Source: Carettochelys insculpta (Eukaryota; Chordata; Testudines; Carettochelyidae). From it: DNA of 64,000 nt. Each line of letters starts with the position of its first letter. Within the stretch, counting starts at the first letter, position 1. The DNA is taken from NCBI RefSeq assembly GCF_033958435.1, contig NC_134144.1:9604010-9668009 (forward strand). The letters run 5' to 3'. The notes below the pieces were generated by a model that saw only the letters and a list, made by a program, of their open reading frames with translations, was not told where the DNA came from and did not search any database. The position numbers and the translations under genes are program-made. Below, piece after piece: positions 22,029-32,408 of the stretch.

Positions 22029-22325
22029 CAGCACTTCTCAAACTGTTGCAGACCACGGAACACCAAACAATGATATTTTTATGCGGAACACCTATGAAAA
22101 TTTTCTTCAAAAACCATTGTTGTGAGACCAAAACAAACAAGCTGTAGAGCAAAAACAAAGTGGAGTAATCTAATCAGGTATCCTAGCAGTGAAGAAAGCA
22201 ATACCGTATCTAGTTTTAATATAAAAAAACATATACTTTGAATTCTTTTTCCAAACGCCCACGGCACACCTGCGAGTTGTTCGTGGAATGCCAGTGTTCC
22301 TCAGAATATTGTTTCAGAAACACTG
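22029..22325 (-). mobile_element. hAT family H1 element, 47 bp from the exon 2 donor
   Basis: Ends CAGCACTTCTCAAAC and GTTTCAGAAACACTG. Reverse orientation relative to the copies at 3.4, 4.6 and 7.8 kb (AACACCTATGAAAATTTTC and CGGCACACCTGCGAGTTG in reverse order). No convincing target duplication. Confidence 0.75.
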
Positions 22326-23130
22326 GTCTGTATAGTATATAGGGTAAAGTAGAGGCTTCATTTATGCAATCCCTTGTAAGGGTTTATGCACATTGCTCCA
22401 AGCAATGGGCACTTATTTTGCATCCCCATAAAGTGAGTGCATCAGCTCTGGCAAAGGAAAGCCAGTTTTGACATGGTTAGCAGCCGAGTGGAGCATGTCC
22501 TAGTGAAAGAGACCGTGTTGTAAGGAGTGGTGCTGCAGGTGGCGGTCTTTTCTCTGAGTCAACTTGTTGGTCGGACCTTGTAAGGACATCTCGCTTCCTG
22601 TTAGGGTTTGTAAATCCCTTTTTAAGTTAACCTTCAGCATGGAGGTAGGCTGGTAGTGTGTGTGTGTACGGTGACTAGCACAATGGAGTCCAGTTCCAGA
22701 TTGTGCTAAATGTAATAGAAATAATGCTGAATCTCGGTGCTGGAGCAAACGTGCCCTTTAAATGACAGCAAAGGTATTATTTAAAATGGCAATAAAGCCT
22801 GGTGTAATGCCATGCACTCGCTGATCCTAAGCAAGTTTGATAGGTTTTGGATGGGGGGTCTCTGCAGGAAGCAGTGTGGGTAGGTAGTGCTTTTGTCTCT
22901 GAGTTTGGGTGGAGTCCCCTCCTCTCCCCAAGAGGTGAGGTGGAAGATGCCACCTTCCAGGTATAGACTTCTGGTCTTAGACCCCTTATGGTTATTAGGA
23001 ATTCTACAGTACTTTTTGGGAGAGTAGAGTGTCAAGCCATTGACAGGGGTGACTTCCGCTTTGAGTAATCATATTCTGCGTCCTTAGGATATACTCATTG
23101 CCGTTAGCTGAATACACAAGCATTATTCAC
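22326..23130. other. Intron 2 sequence, nothing recognised
   Basis: No reading frame or repeat boundary supported. Confidence 0.5.
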
Positions 23131-23393
23131 TTCATGCATCTGATGAACTGAGCTGCAGCTCACAAAAGCTTATAATATAATATAATTATAATTAGTTGTG
23201 GAGCTACACGTCTCATAGAACTGGAAGGGACCTCAGGAGGTCATGGAATCCAGTCCTCTGCCCTCTTGGCAGGACCAAGCACCATCCCAAATTTTTGTAT
23301 TCAATCTAAATGTGTTAGCCTTTTGGGTGCCGCAGGTTCCTTGGCCTATTTTTGCTGAAACAGACTAACACGGACGGCTACCCCTCTGAAACT
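23131..23393 (+). mobile_element. Retroposon family A copy interrupted by a CR1 fragment
   Basis: GCATCTGATGAACTGAGCTG at the left and CAGACTAACACGGACGGCTA CCCCTCTGAAAC at the right. The CR1 piece at about 23214-23306 on the opposite strand (TCATAGAACTGGAAGGGACC) sits between them. Confidence 0.65.
23214..23306 (-). mobile_element. CR1 LINE 3' tip nested in a family A copy
   Basis: Only the terminal 90 bp of CR1 remain: TCATAGAACTGGAAGGGACC through CAAGCACCATCCC. Confidence 0.75.
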
Positions 23394-23771
23394 TGTGCTG
23401 TGTTCCTGTGAAGGGGTTGTTGCCTTTCTTTGGAGATTTAAGTAATTCATAGGGAAGAAGACTCGTCTAGTGGCTAGGGCGTAGAAGTGGGAATCAGAAA
23501 TTCTACCATATTGTTCTGATTCCGCCTCTGGCTACTGGTGCACCCTGACATGACTAGCAGAATCCCAAATTTTCAAACGTAACTCCTGATTTGAGGTGCC
23601 TAATTTAATGGAACCTGATTTTCAGAAAGTGTTGAGCCCACTGGCCTTCGTCAACAGGCCCCTTTAAAGTGTCACAGGTTGGCCATTGAACAATAGAAGC
23701 ACTCAAAATCACTGGTCACTTTTGAAAATTTACATTTGTTAGTCTTTCTGTGCATTTCCCACCTCTGAATT

Positions 23772-24038
23772 TGCCAGACCATGGGAGGTCAATGTTTGTC
23801 TAGCAGCATTATCAGCACTTGCACTGCTTCCTGAGCCTTTAGAAGACATTTAGGGGTAAATTACAGCTAAATAACGGCCCAGAACACTGAGAGCCAGGAC
23901 TGGTGGCAAGAAACAAACTTTATGGGAATGTGGGAAACTTGGCCAGACCCTGATAAGTGGTCCTCCAGCTAACTAAAATCATGCCAGATTACAGATGTTG
24001 TCAGATGAGAGCGTGCCAAACTACAGAAGGTCAAACTG
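23772..24038 (+). mobile_element. Tigger/pogo-like element (family T1), left end lost
   Basis: TTGCCAGACCATGGGAGGTC, GACATTTAGGGGTAAATTAC and GAGAGCCAGGACTGGTGGC are T1 segments. Ends near AAGGTCAAACTG followed by TA. Confidence 0.7.
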
Positions 24039-24689
24039 TACTAGTTTTACCTTAGCTCAGCCTACAGGATGTGGCCTGTAATTCACTTGTGTTACAACCA
24101 AACTACTTTCAAAGAAATCTGCTGTAACCTCTTACAATCAACATACAATCAAAACCAGAAAGAAAGAAATCTGTATGAATTTACACCTATGGGCAAGCAA
24201 GCAGGTCAGCCCTATAGGCTGCACTTTTTGGGAGATGATTTAGGTCATTTTGTCACTAAAATACAACAGTGGAGCAGCTGCACTGTACATGAAGACAAGC
24301 CCGGACATTTGCTTCTTACCCACTTCCCGTGCCCCTATGGCCTGATTTCCAGAACGGATGAGGACACACCGCTCCCACACTACTGAGAATCCGGTTACTG
24401 AGTGTGATTTTTAACTTGGATTTTAGTTTCCTCATGCACAACATCCAGTTTTCGAGATGGGCTTATGTCCCAGGTTCTGGCTTCCCATTACAGGTTGTGC
24501 CTTTCCCCCAGGATCTCACTACCTCAATAAATAAATAATCATAATGGGGAAAAATCCATCCTTTTGCTTCAGGGGGGAAAAGTTCAGGCTGAGAAAACTT
24601 TGGGGAATGAAGAACCTCAAAGATCTCCGTCTGCCTGTCACTGTATAGGCAGTTTCAGCAGTTTTACTTCATGGGCTACTGTTTAACCT
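24039..24689. other. Intron 2 sequence, nothing recognised
   Basis: A 105-codon frame at 24069-24386 has no ATG-supported or family-like character. Confidence 0.4.
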
Positions 24690-25260
24690 AACAGGACTGC
24701 TGTCAGTAATTGCATCTTGCAGGCATTAAGAGCTTTCTCTCCGTCCCCCCATCCCGGCTCCTGGGAGGGTTACGCTTGGAAAGGAAGGGGGGGAAAAGTT
24801 TTGCTGTGAATTCTTCAGCCATTTAGTGCAAATTCCTGTAATTACCGTCATTGTGTCACATCTGAATGGCACATAATACAGCAGAAGCCTTTCCTAATTG
24901 AGACCTTACAGGAGGTACAAATCCCTCCTTTGTTCAGCCTGCCAAATTAGTGCCGGAAAGTGGCAGGGTCTGAGTGGGAATCAAAAGCAAGCCACACAAA
25001 GATGGAACTTAAGGCTACAGTAATAACCCTCTCTTGTCCTGCAGGGAAAAAAGTAATGACCACTGAAAAATGAAGTTTTTTTGTTATAAATTCCCTTGAC
25101 ATGACAGCACCTCAGGGCTGCTTTATTTATTTAGCAAAAGTGATTAAACAGTAATACAACAGGGCAGCCCATTGTCTCCCAGGCTACCGCCCACCCTACA
25201 GACCCCTGCTGCCTTGGCTAATTGATTGACAATGAACCTCTGATAAAGAAGTTTGTTGGG
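24690..25260. other. Repeat-free block, candidate conserved non-coding element
   Basis: Contains GCAAATTCCTGTAATTACCG, CCTAATTGAGACC and GGCTAATTGATTGACAATG (homeodomain and PBX-like motifs) and no transposon ends. Regulatory role is inference. Confidence 0.3.
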
Positions 25261-25648
25261 AGGTTGGATGGGTTTTTTTTTCTCTCCCTCTTTCTTTCTT
25301 TGTCTGAAGTTTCTTTTTGTTTGAATTGCACTCTACATTTCTCTCCCCACCCCCACCCCCTTTCCTTTCAAAAGCTTTTCAGGGACAGCTCCCAGATGCA
25401 CAGCTGACACCCACCAGCAGGTAGAGAAGAATGAAAATCTATGTCCCTAGCTTCTGACAGGTTTATCTTGGGCTGACTAGCACTTTCCAACCATCAATGT
25501 AAGGCAGGGCAGCAGTGTCAGACATAGTGATGGGCTGGAGGGGAAAGAAGTTGGGTTTTCTTTTGGTGGGAACAGATGCCTTCGCTTGGTCTGTTCATGC
25601 CCAAGATTACTTGCTGTAGGCAGTGCAGGACATTCCATTGCTCACACT

Positions 25649-25933
25649 GGCTGTGTCTACACTAGGAACTAACTTTGAAGTTAACTTCGAAGTTAGGCAC
25701 TATTCCGAAGCAGCCAGCAGAGAGTCTACACGCGTTTTCCCTTGCTCCAAAGTTAACTTAGAAGCAAGGGGCCCAACTTTGAAGTCGTTACTCCATTCCC
25801 AGGAATGGAGCAGTGCCCTACTTCGAAGTTTAACTTCCAAGGAGGGTGTGTGTAGATCCTCAACTTTGAAGTAAGCAACTTTGTACTTCGAAGTAAGCAC
25901 CTTTGAAGTTGTTTTTGTAGTGTAGACACAGCC
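25649..25933. mobile_element. PIF/Harbinger-like MITE (family M1) with 3-bp TSD
   Basis: TIRs GGCTGTGTCTACACTA and TAGTGTAGACACAGCC are perfect complements. ACT flanks both sides (25646-25648, 25934-25936). The interior is built from repeated AACTTCGAAGTTAACTT-type palindromes. Confidence 0.85.
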
Positions 25934-26156
25934 ACTGTGTTTTCAAGGTAGGGAGCTAATGTTTAGTCTCTTGGCTTGAAAGGGTCAGGAGGGAGTGGGG
26001 ATTTTTAAGACTGCATATTTTTAGATGCTTTGTGGTGTACACCGATTTTTGGCCTGGAAGATAAATATTTTCTGGAGAAGTGGGATGAATGGGAATGCCC
26101 CTGGAATAGTGCCTATTCCATTAGCCCCAAAGATCACCCTCTCCTTTAGTCTAGAA

Positions 26157-26516
26157 GGGCAAGTCTGCACAGCAAAGTTATTTTGAAATAACAGCTGTTA
26201 TTTCAACCTAACTATCCTCGCGTCTGCACAATGCGTGAAACCATTTCAAAACAGTGGCTGGCTTCTTTTGAAATTGGTAAACCTCACTCTATGCGGAATA
26301 GCACCCATGTCGAAATAGGGGCTGTTAAGACGGGGAATAGTGCCTATTTCGAAATCGGGCACAGTGCAGCCAATATTTCGAAACAGGCCCTGTGTGTGGA
26401 GGCGCCATATTTCGACATAGCCGAGTGCTGTTGGGGAATGCATTTGGTGTGTGCTTTTGAAGGAAGCCATTCCAGAACAGCTGCTTTCAGAGTAAGGCTG
26501 CTGTGCAGACGTACCC
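26157..26516. mobile_element. MITE of family M1 group
   Basis: GGGCAAGTCTGCACAGCAAAG at the left, GCTGTGCAGACGTACCC at the right, with interior TATTTCGAAATAGG palindromes. It lies only about 220 bp from the previous MITE. Confidence 0.75.
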
Positions 26517-26519
26517 TTA

Positions 26520-27239
26520 GGCACTTTCGGTGAGTGGCAGGGAATGTGGGGGAGATCCAGCAATGCTATCCTTCAGCACAGGCCCCGCACCGGTGGTGGA
26601 TATGTCGATCTCCACATGGGCATAGAGTGCTGGGCTAGATGATCGCGTTGTGGGATCAGAAACCTGAGGCCCCGATCCTGCAAACGTTAAGCATGTGCCT
26701 GATTTTATCTCCGTTGGGACTGCTCCATATGCATAAAGTTAAGCAGCTGTTCAAGTGCTTTGCCAGATCGGGGCCCAAACGAGTAAATGTCAAGCTTTAT
26801 GGTTTGGCTTTTGGTGTGTAGCTGTGGGAAAGGCTTACACAGCCACACGTCCTTTTCCGTGAATGGCTTGTGTCACAGATAGAGTCAGTGTTGAGTAACA
26901 TCATTTGAATACAGGCAAAATCCCCGAACTGATCAGATGACGAGTCCAGGATTTGTCAGCCTGGATCAAAGCATGTGTCCATCAAGCCCACTGTGCTGCA
27001 TCTGGCTGTGGCTAGTACCTAATTCTCCGGTGGAAGGAGAAGCTGCCCAGTCTCTGCAGTACAGCACCCAGCCGTTTGTTCAAGACTGTGGGGTCAAGGG
27101 GAGGGGAGGGAGCTTTTCCCGGAGAGCCACAGGGATCAGATTACACCTGTGGCTCGTTGCCCTTGTTCTGCAAGGGGCTGGTGAGCGAAGCTGCATTTTC
27201 CCCTGGTCTCCCTGTCCTGTGCTCTGGCTGTAGTTGCTA
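26520..27239. other. Intron 2 sequence, nothing recognised
   Basis: Neutral composition; short ORFs only. Confidence 0.45.
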
Positions 27240-27430
27240 GTTACTCTCCTTTGGCGATCTCTCTTCCCTCTTCATCTTTATTTCTTTTCTACAATTAATT
27301 GTAATTAGATTAATGAAAGGAAGCGCACGCAGGTCTGTCAGGCCTAATGAATATGTGCTCGGTATCTCTATTGCGGTAGCTTTCATTTTTTCCCCCTCTC
27401 CCACTGTTCTCTTTCCTGCTGTGCCGGGGG
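27240..27430. other. Candidate conserved non-coding element with clustered homeodomain sites
   Basis: ACAATTAATTGTAATTAGAT followed by TAATGAAAGG and GCCTAATGAATATG: four TAAT/ATTA cores in about 65 bp and no repeat signature. Confidence 0.3.
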
Positions 27431-29061
27431 CATTCCCATTCATGATTCTGGTGCTGGCCAGACAGTTTCATGCTGCTGTTAGGGCCCCATAGTGCTCCTC
27501 CTGCCACCCTGAATGGGCTGGGCCAGCGAACCTACAGCCCTGCCTGTGTGAGCTGCTCCTGGGGCTGGCTGCAGTACAGGCCATGCAGAAGCAGCAAGTG
27601 GAAGGCTGATGGCTTTTAAGGTGGCACTTTATCCAGGGCCACGTGATCACGCTGGCACTGGCCGGGAGGATCTGGCAGAGCAAAACGAGGTGCCTCGGCT
27701 CTTCCTGCTGCCTAGATTGAGTGTGGATCTCAACCCCGGCTGGGAAAAGGCTGGTTTTTGTTTTGCAGAAGGAAATCTGTGCGCTCTTAATTTACCCCAC
27801 TAGCAAATGTCATTGCCCCAAATCTGTTAAGACACAGTAAAAAAAAAAAAAAAAAAAAAAATCCAGCTACGTTATTGACCTGATCTGACTTTCATCGAAC
27901 CAATGTCCAGTGGACAGTGAGAGGTACTGAGGCTTTGAATTCAGGAGGCACTTTGCAAGCCCTGTAACTCTCCAGGCGTTCTGTTGCACCTATTCACTGA
28001 ACTCACCATAGCATGGGCCAAATTTCAGGAAGCGGGTTGTGCGGTAATTTTATATCAGAATGGCCTTTTAAAGCCCTTGTGGCCTGTGTTACCGCAATTG
28101 CATCGATTCCAGCTAGCAGCCCCTCGATCTAGCCTATCTGAGGTGGCTCTAACTGCTCTACATACCAATTTGTGTTCTATTTAGCTTAACTTTAGTTGAT
28201 CACATTTCTCTCTCTTTCCATGTGTCCGGGGATTTTTCCTCCTTCCCTTCTTCTGAGTCTCTGCAGTGTTCCCAATGAGAGTGGTTTTTGCGTTTAAAAA
28301 CTACATTTGTAATGGTGCTTTGTAAACTATTGTTTCCCCTGGTTTTATAGCTGCCATTTGTTCTCCTAAAAACCTACTGGGCTCGGGTCTAGATTAGAAT
28401 TTGGAAGGTGTTAGCTACACCGAATTGGGACAGAGCTGTTAACTTCATGGGGAAGGCGGGGGGCAGGATTTCCAGGTATGTGCAATTAGGCATGTCTACA
28501 GTTTGAATGCCGTTGTTTGAGAAGATCACACAAGGTGTATCATGTGATATCACTCCTGTGGTGCTGACTGCCTCAGCATGCAACATGTAAGGAGGGGGGT
28601 GGCATAAGCCATTTCATTTTTGTCTCAAGGGGCACCTTTAGCTGAGCTTTCTGATCTGACTTTAAGATCTTATTCAGCTTTGACCAGTATTGTAAAATGG
28701 ACACCCTGTTTAATCTGCTCTTTGTCCTCTGCTTCATATATTCAGAATCATCTCTTTAGGCTTTTGACAAAAATTAGTTTTTACGTCTGCTGTCTGCAGG
28801 GCTGGGAGTATGAACTGCATTCTTTTCTGATGCGAGCATCACAAGCAGAATTGTTTTCTCTGTTCCCTGTGTAAGCCCTCAATTACACCTTTGCAAGCAC
28901 AGGAGCACGACCTTGATTGCATTTAATTCTCAAGGCCTGCAACAGAGCTGCTGCCCCTCAGTTACTGTAGGTTCGTGTCCATTTATCCTCGGGACCCACT
29001 ATGTGTGTGACTACTGGTGCGTATGAGACGTTTCTTGTCATGTCCGAGCATGCAAACGGCA
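27431..29061. other. Intron 2 sequence; poly-A tract at 27838-27860
   Basis: A run of about 23 A is the only clear feature. No tail-bearing element could be matched to it. Confidence 0.45.
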
Positions 29062-29073
29062 AAAGCAGCATCT

Positions 29074-29491
29074 TAGAGCAGCGTTTCTTAAGCTTTCCGA
29101 GACCACAGAACACCAAACAATAATATTTTTTTATGCAGAACACCTATGAAAATTTTCTTCAAAAAAAAACAACAAAAACTTTGAATAATTTTTCCAAACA
29201 CTTGCGGCACACCTGGGAGTTGTCCACGAAACATAGTTGAAAAATCACTGTTTAGGGAAACAAGGGCTGGGGGAGGGGTCAGGCATTTTCCTTTTATTGG
29301 GCCATCTTCTGCTGGCAAAAGAGACAAGCTTTCAAGCCTCCACAGAGCTCATCAGGCGAATCTCTAGAACAGCTGCACGTAAGGTCGGAAGCTTGTCTCT
29401 TTCACCAGTGGGGTGGCCAAATAGAAGCTGCTATTTCGCTCATCTTACCTCTCTAATATCCTGAGATCAACACAGCTATAACAGCACTGCC
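29074..29491 (+). mobile_element. Retroposon family B foldback insertion with 12-bp TSD, carrying a nested hAT
   Basis: AAAGCAGCATCT at 29062-29073 and 29492-29503 flanks the segment. Inside it, antisense CTTTTATTGGGCCATCTTCT and GAGACAAGCTTTC (about 29290-29345) is followed by sense GAAGCTTGTCTCTTTCACC and CTCTCTAATATCCTGAG, ending at the family 3' terminus CACAGCTATAAC. A hAT H1 copy occupies 29079-29250. Confidence 0.75.
29079..29250 (-). mobile_element. hAT family H1 element, internally deleted
   Basis: CAGCGTTTCTTAAGC at the left and AGTTGAAAAATCACTG at the right. Reverse orientation; shorter than other copies. The left flank TCTTAGAG keeps TAG at positions 4-6. Confidence 0.7.
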
Positions 29492-29682
29492 AAAGCAGCA
29501 TCTGTAAACTTCTTACTGCCACAGGCATTGTGGTAGGGGCAGCATCAGGAAAACAGTTAAGCAGCCACAGCAGATACTCACCAAAGAAGAGGCAGCTTCT
29601 GAGCCTCAGGGGTTACATTTTCCAAGCAAGTCATCCTGTGAAATACGGCTTTATTCCATCAGGCTGAGAAATCAGAATAGTC

Positions 29683-29874
29683 CAGGCATGTCCAATCTGT
29701 GGCCCGCGGGCCGCATGCGGCCCTGGACGGCAAGTAATGTGGCCCCACAAGATCGTAAACTTTTAACATTATTATGTGATTTATATACATTAACTATATT
29801 ATATATTTTGTACGCGGCCCAAGACTATCTTCACTCAATGCGGCCTAGGCAAGCCAAAAGGTTGGACACCCATG
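29683..29874. mobile_element. Short hAT element with perfect 8-bp TSD
   Basis: CAGGCATGTCCAATCTG and AAAGGTTGGACACCCATG ends. GAATAGTC at 29675-29682 and 29875-29882. The interior contains GGCCCGCGGGCC. Confidence 0.9.
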
Positions 29875-29882
29875 GAATAGTC

Positions 29883-30399
29883 AATCCAGGCAGCTTTCAC
29901 TCATCAGAACAAATGAGCCGCTGACTACCACGTACCTTGTCCACAGGCCATAAGCCTTCATATGCAAGTGTGAAGCATTGAGCACACCTTTTTTTTTTTT
30001 GAAAAAATGAAATATACATGCACGTACAATTAATGCATCAAAATAATTTAGTCACTTGGTGACTTATAAGGAAATTCACCCAAACCACATACAACGTAGA
30101 GTGATGCTCACCTGAAATAGAAATCCAAAACCACCCTTTGCATCTAAACTGAAGTACTAAATAAGCAGCCACTGTGTCAAGGAAAACAAACTCTGCAGAC
30201 CTACCATCACAAACGCAGTCCTGTATATTCGAACGGCAAGTGGATGCTGGTCCTATAAATAAGGATTTGCAGGCCCCTGCTCATTGGGGTGAATGTCACT
30301 CCTAGCAAGCTGGGGTGAGGTGGAAAATTTTTAGTGAGGTAGAATGGACATCCCCTAATGCTTCAGTGAATTGCGACAGGATTGTCATAGGAAATCGCT
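29883..30399. other. Intron 2 sequence, nothing recognised
   Basis: Includes a short T run near 29990. No gene. Confidence 0.45.
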
Positions 30400-30890
30400 C
30401 TTTGAACGGGTGTTCTCATCTATCTCCAATACGGTGTACAAAATGATTAGGGGTCTGGAGAACATGACCTATGAGGAGAGGCTGAGGGATTTGGGACTAT
30501 TTAGGTGGCAGAAGAGAGGAGTGAGAGGTGATTTGACAGCAGCTTTCAACTTCCTAAAGGAGGGTTCTAAAGAGGATGGAGTGAGGCTGCTCTCAGTAGT
30601 GAGGGATGGCAGAACAAGGAGCAATGGTCTCAGGTTGCATCTCAGGTTATGGTGCTAGAGGAAGACTAGGTTGGATATTAGGAAAAACTGTTTCACTAGG
30701 CAGTGAAGCCCTGGAATGCGTTACATAGAGAAGTGGTGGAATCTCCATCCCTAGAGGTTTTTAAGTCCCGGCTTGACGAAGTCCTGGCTGGGATGATTTA
30801 GTTGGGGTTGATCCTGCTTTGGGCAGGGGGCTGGACTTGATGACCTCCTGAGGTCCCTTCCAGCCCTAGGATTGTATGATTCTGTGATTG
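30400..30890 (+). mobile_element. CR1 LINE 3' end
   Basis: The frame contains [20 protein letters not shown]; the sequence ends with GACCTCCTGAGGTCCC and ATTGTATGATTCTGTGATTG. 5' truncated, with stops. Confidence 0.85.
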
Positions 30891-30978
30891 CAAGAAGATA
30901 GGCCTGAAAATGGTGACCACCGGCTTTGTAGTGAAATTGGTTGAGATTATTTTTGGAACTATCAGGGCATAGTTTAAT

Positions 30979-31638
30979 TTATGTCCTTCTTCCATTCAGA
31001 CAGTTGGACTCATGGTGCAAATGCAGACTAAAGTGCTGTGCTGAGAGATACAAAACATAGTTGCAGTAAAACTTGGGGAACTTCCTAGAATTGTGTTTCT
31101 GGAAAATACCTGACCATCTGTGATGTTGATAAAGGTGGTGTTCAGTTGGGAGTGGCCTGTAAAATTCACTCATGGCTTCACCAGTCATGAATAAAGCTGC
31201 CAATACAAACCCAAGAGATGGAAGTCCTGCGTGTGGTTTCATCCAGATGCTAAGAGAAGGCTCTGTGTAATAAATGCAAAAACTGTAACTAGGAAGTTCA
31301 GAGACTCTGACTGCTGTGCTTGCGCTGTGATTTGAAATGTTGAAATAGTTTATGGGGAAAAAAGAGGAATTAGATCCTTCGCTGCAACTTTTCTGTAGGA
31401 CTGGCGCTTCAGTGGTGGCTGCATGGAGTTGTATTGCAATCAAACACTGGACTTTATGAGCTGTTACCATTCTGCTTGGGAAAGGTGCGTGTTTGGCTTT
31501 AATCAGACTTCTCTGTCTCACCCTTTGAGAGCAGGGGTGTTGTTCTGTGTTTTTCTTTTCAGAGAGGCAAGGTTTACCTCTGTTTAGGCTTTTAAAGACA
31601 CAGTTCCCATAGCAACAGGGAGTACATTCTACTGGCAT
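30979..31638 (-). other. 219-codon ATG-started open reading frame, unrecognised
   Basis: The longest frame in the window outside PLEKHM3. It starts at a real ATG (31638), just after an upstream TGA. It includes PSLGFVLAALFMTGEAMSEF and YVLYLSAQHFSLHLHHESN. No domain, signal peptide or family is recognised, and codon and residue composition (Cys, His and Ser rich) are not typical of a conserved protein. Probably chance or an old retrocopy antisense to PLEKHM3. Confidence 0.2.
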
Positions 31639-32046
31639 CTTTCAGTGCTAATAAATTGGCACGTCAGAAAAACAGGGTGTACTTTAAAGAAAAACAAAAA
31701 ACCTCTCCAGCTGTTCTAACACTGCACCTTTATGTATTAACACTTCTTTAGTGGCTTGGTCGCTCTATACAGAGTTCACCACCTCGGTGTGCTCCCGAAC
31801 ATTACACATAAAAACACAGCGAGCTGCAGCAATGTAGAAACTCTCATAAACCGGTTGATATGGAAGCAGTTTATTAAAGAAAGAAGTAAGCGATGCTACC
31901 CCAGATAAATGTTAATTGAGCGTAGACGGGGAGATGAACGTTTTGGACGACTTCTGGAACTGCAGAATGGATGTGATTGTGCAGATGTTATCTGTCCCTT
32001 GGACTGAGGACTGGTTGTAGGGTATCAGATCAAATTGTACAGTCAA

Positions 32047-32408
32047 AGGATGTTAAAGTGTAACCGGCTGGCCTCATCCTAAATGTGCAGGGGGTTGTTT
32101 CAGCCCTACAGGGCCGCCGTCCATGGCAGCTCCAGTGGGGAGGGGTGGCTGGGAAAAAGGGAGCGGCAGCTGGGCTGGAGTGGCCCCTCTGCTGCGGACC
32201 AGGACTGCTCCTGCCTGGCTGGAGCGCCCCTCCCACACAGCGAGCCGGGGCCACGTAGACAGGGGCTACTCCTGCTACCCTGGAGCATCCTCCTTCCGTG
32301 ACAGCACAGTAGGCAGGGATGCTCCAGCCAGGCCCCACACACCCACCTGTTTAATCGGTTAAGCCTAAAGTTTAACAGTTAACCAATGAAACAGGTCTTA
32401 ACATCCCT
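32047..32408. mobile_element. MITE family C
   Basis: AGGATGTTAAAGTG at the left and AGGTCTTAACATCCCT at the right, with TTTAATCGGTTAAGC and GTTAACCAATGAAAC near the right end. The interior is GC-rich. Related to 39725-39926. Confidence 0.6.

Noticed and set aside
27838..27860. Poly-A tract as the tail of a processed pseudogene
   Set aside because: No coding-like or mRNA-like sequence and no flanking duplication was found beside it.
30967..31020. CCTTCTTCCATTCAG as a possible PLEKHM3 splice acceptor at 30999
   Set aside because: No PLEKHM3-like codons follow, and exon 2 joins exon 3 at 35631 in phase without an extra exon.
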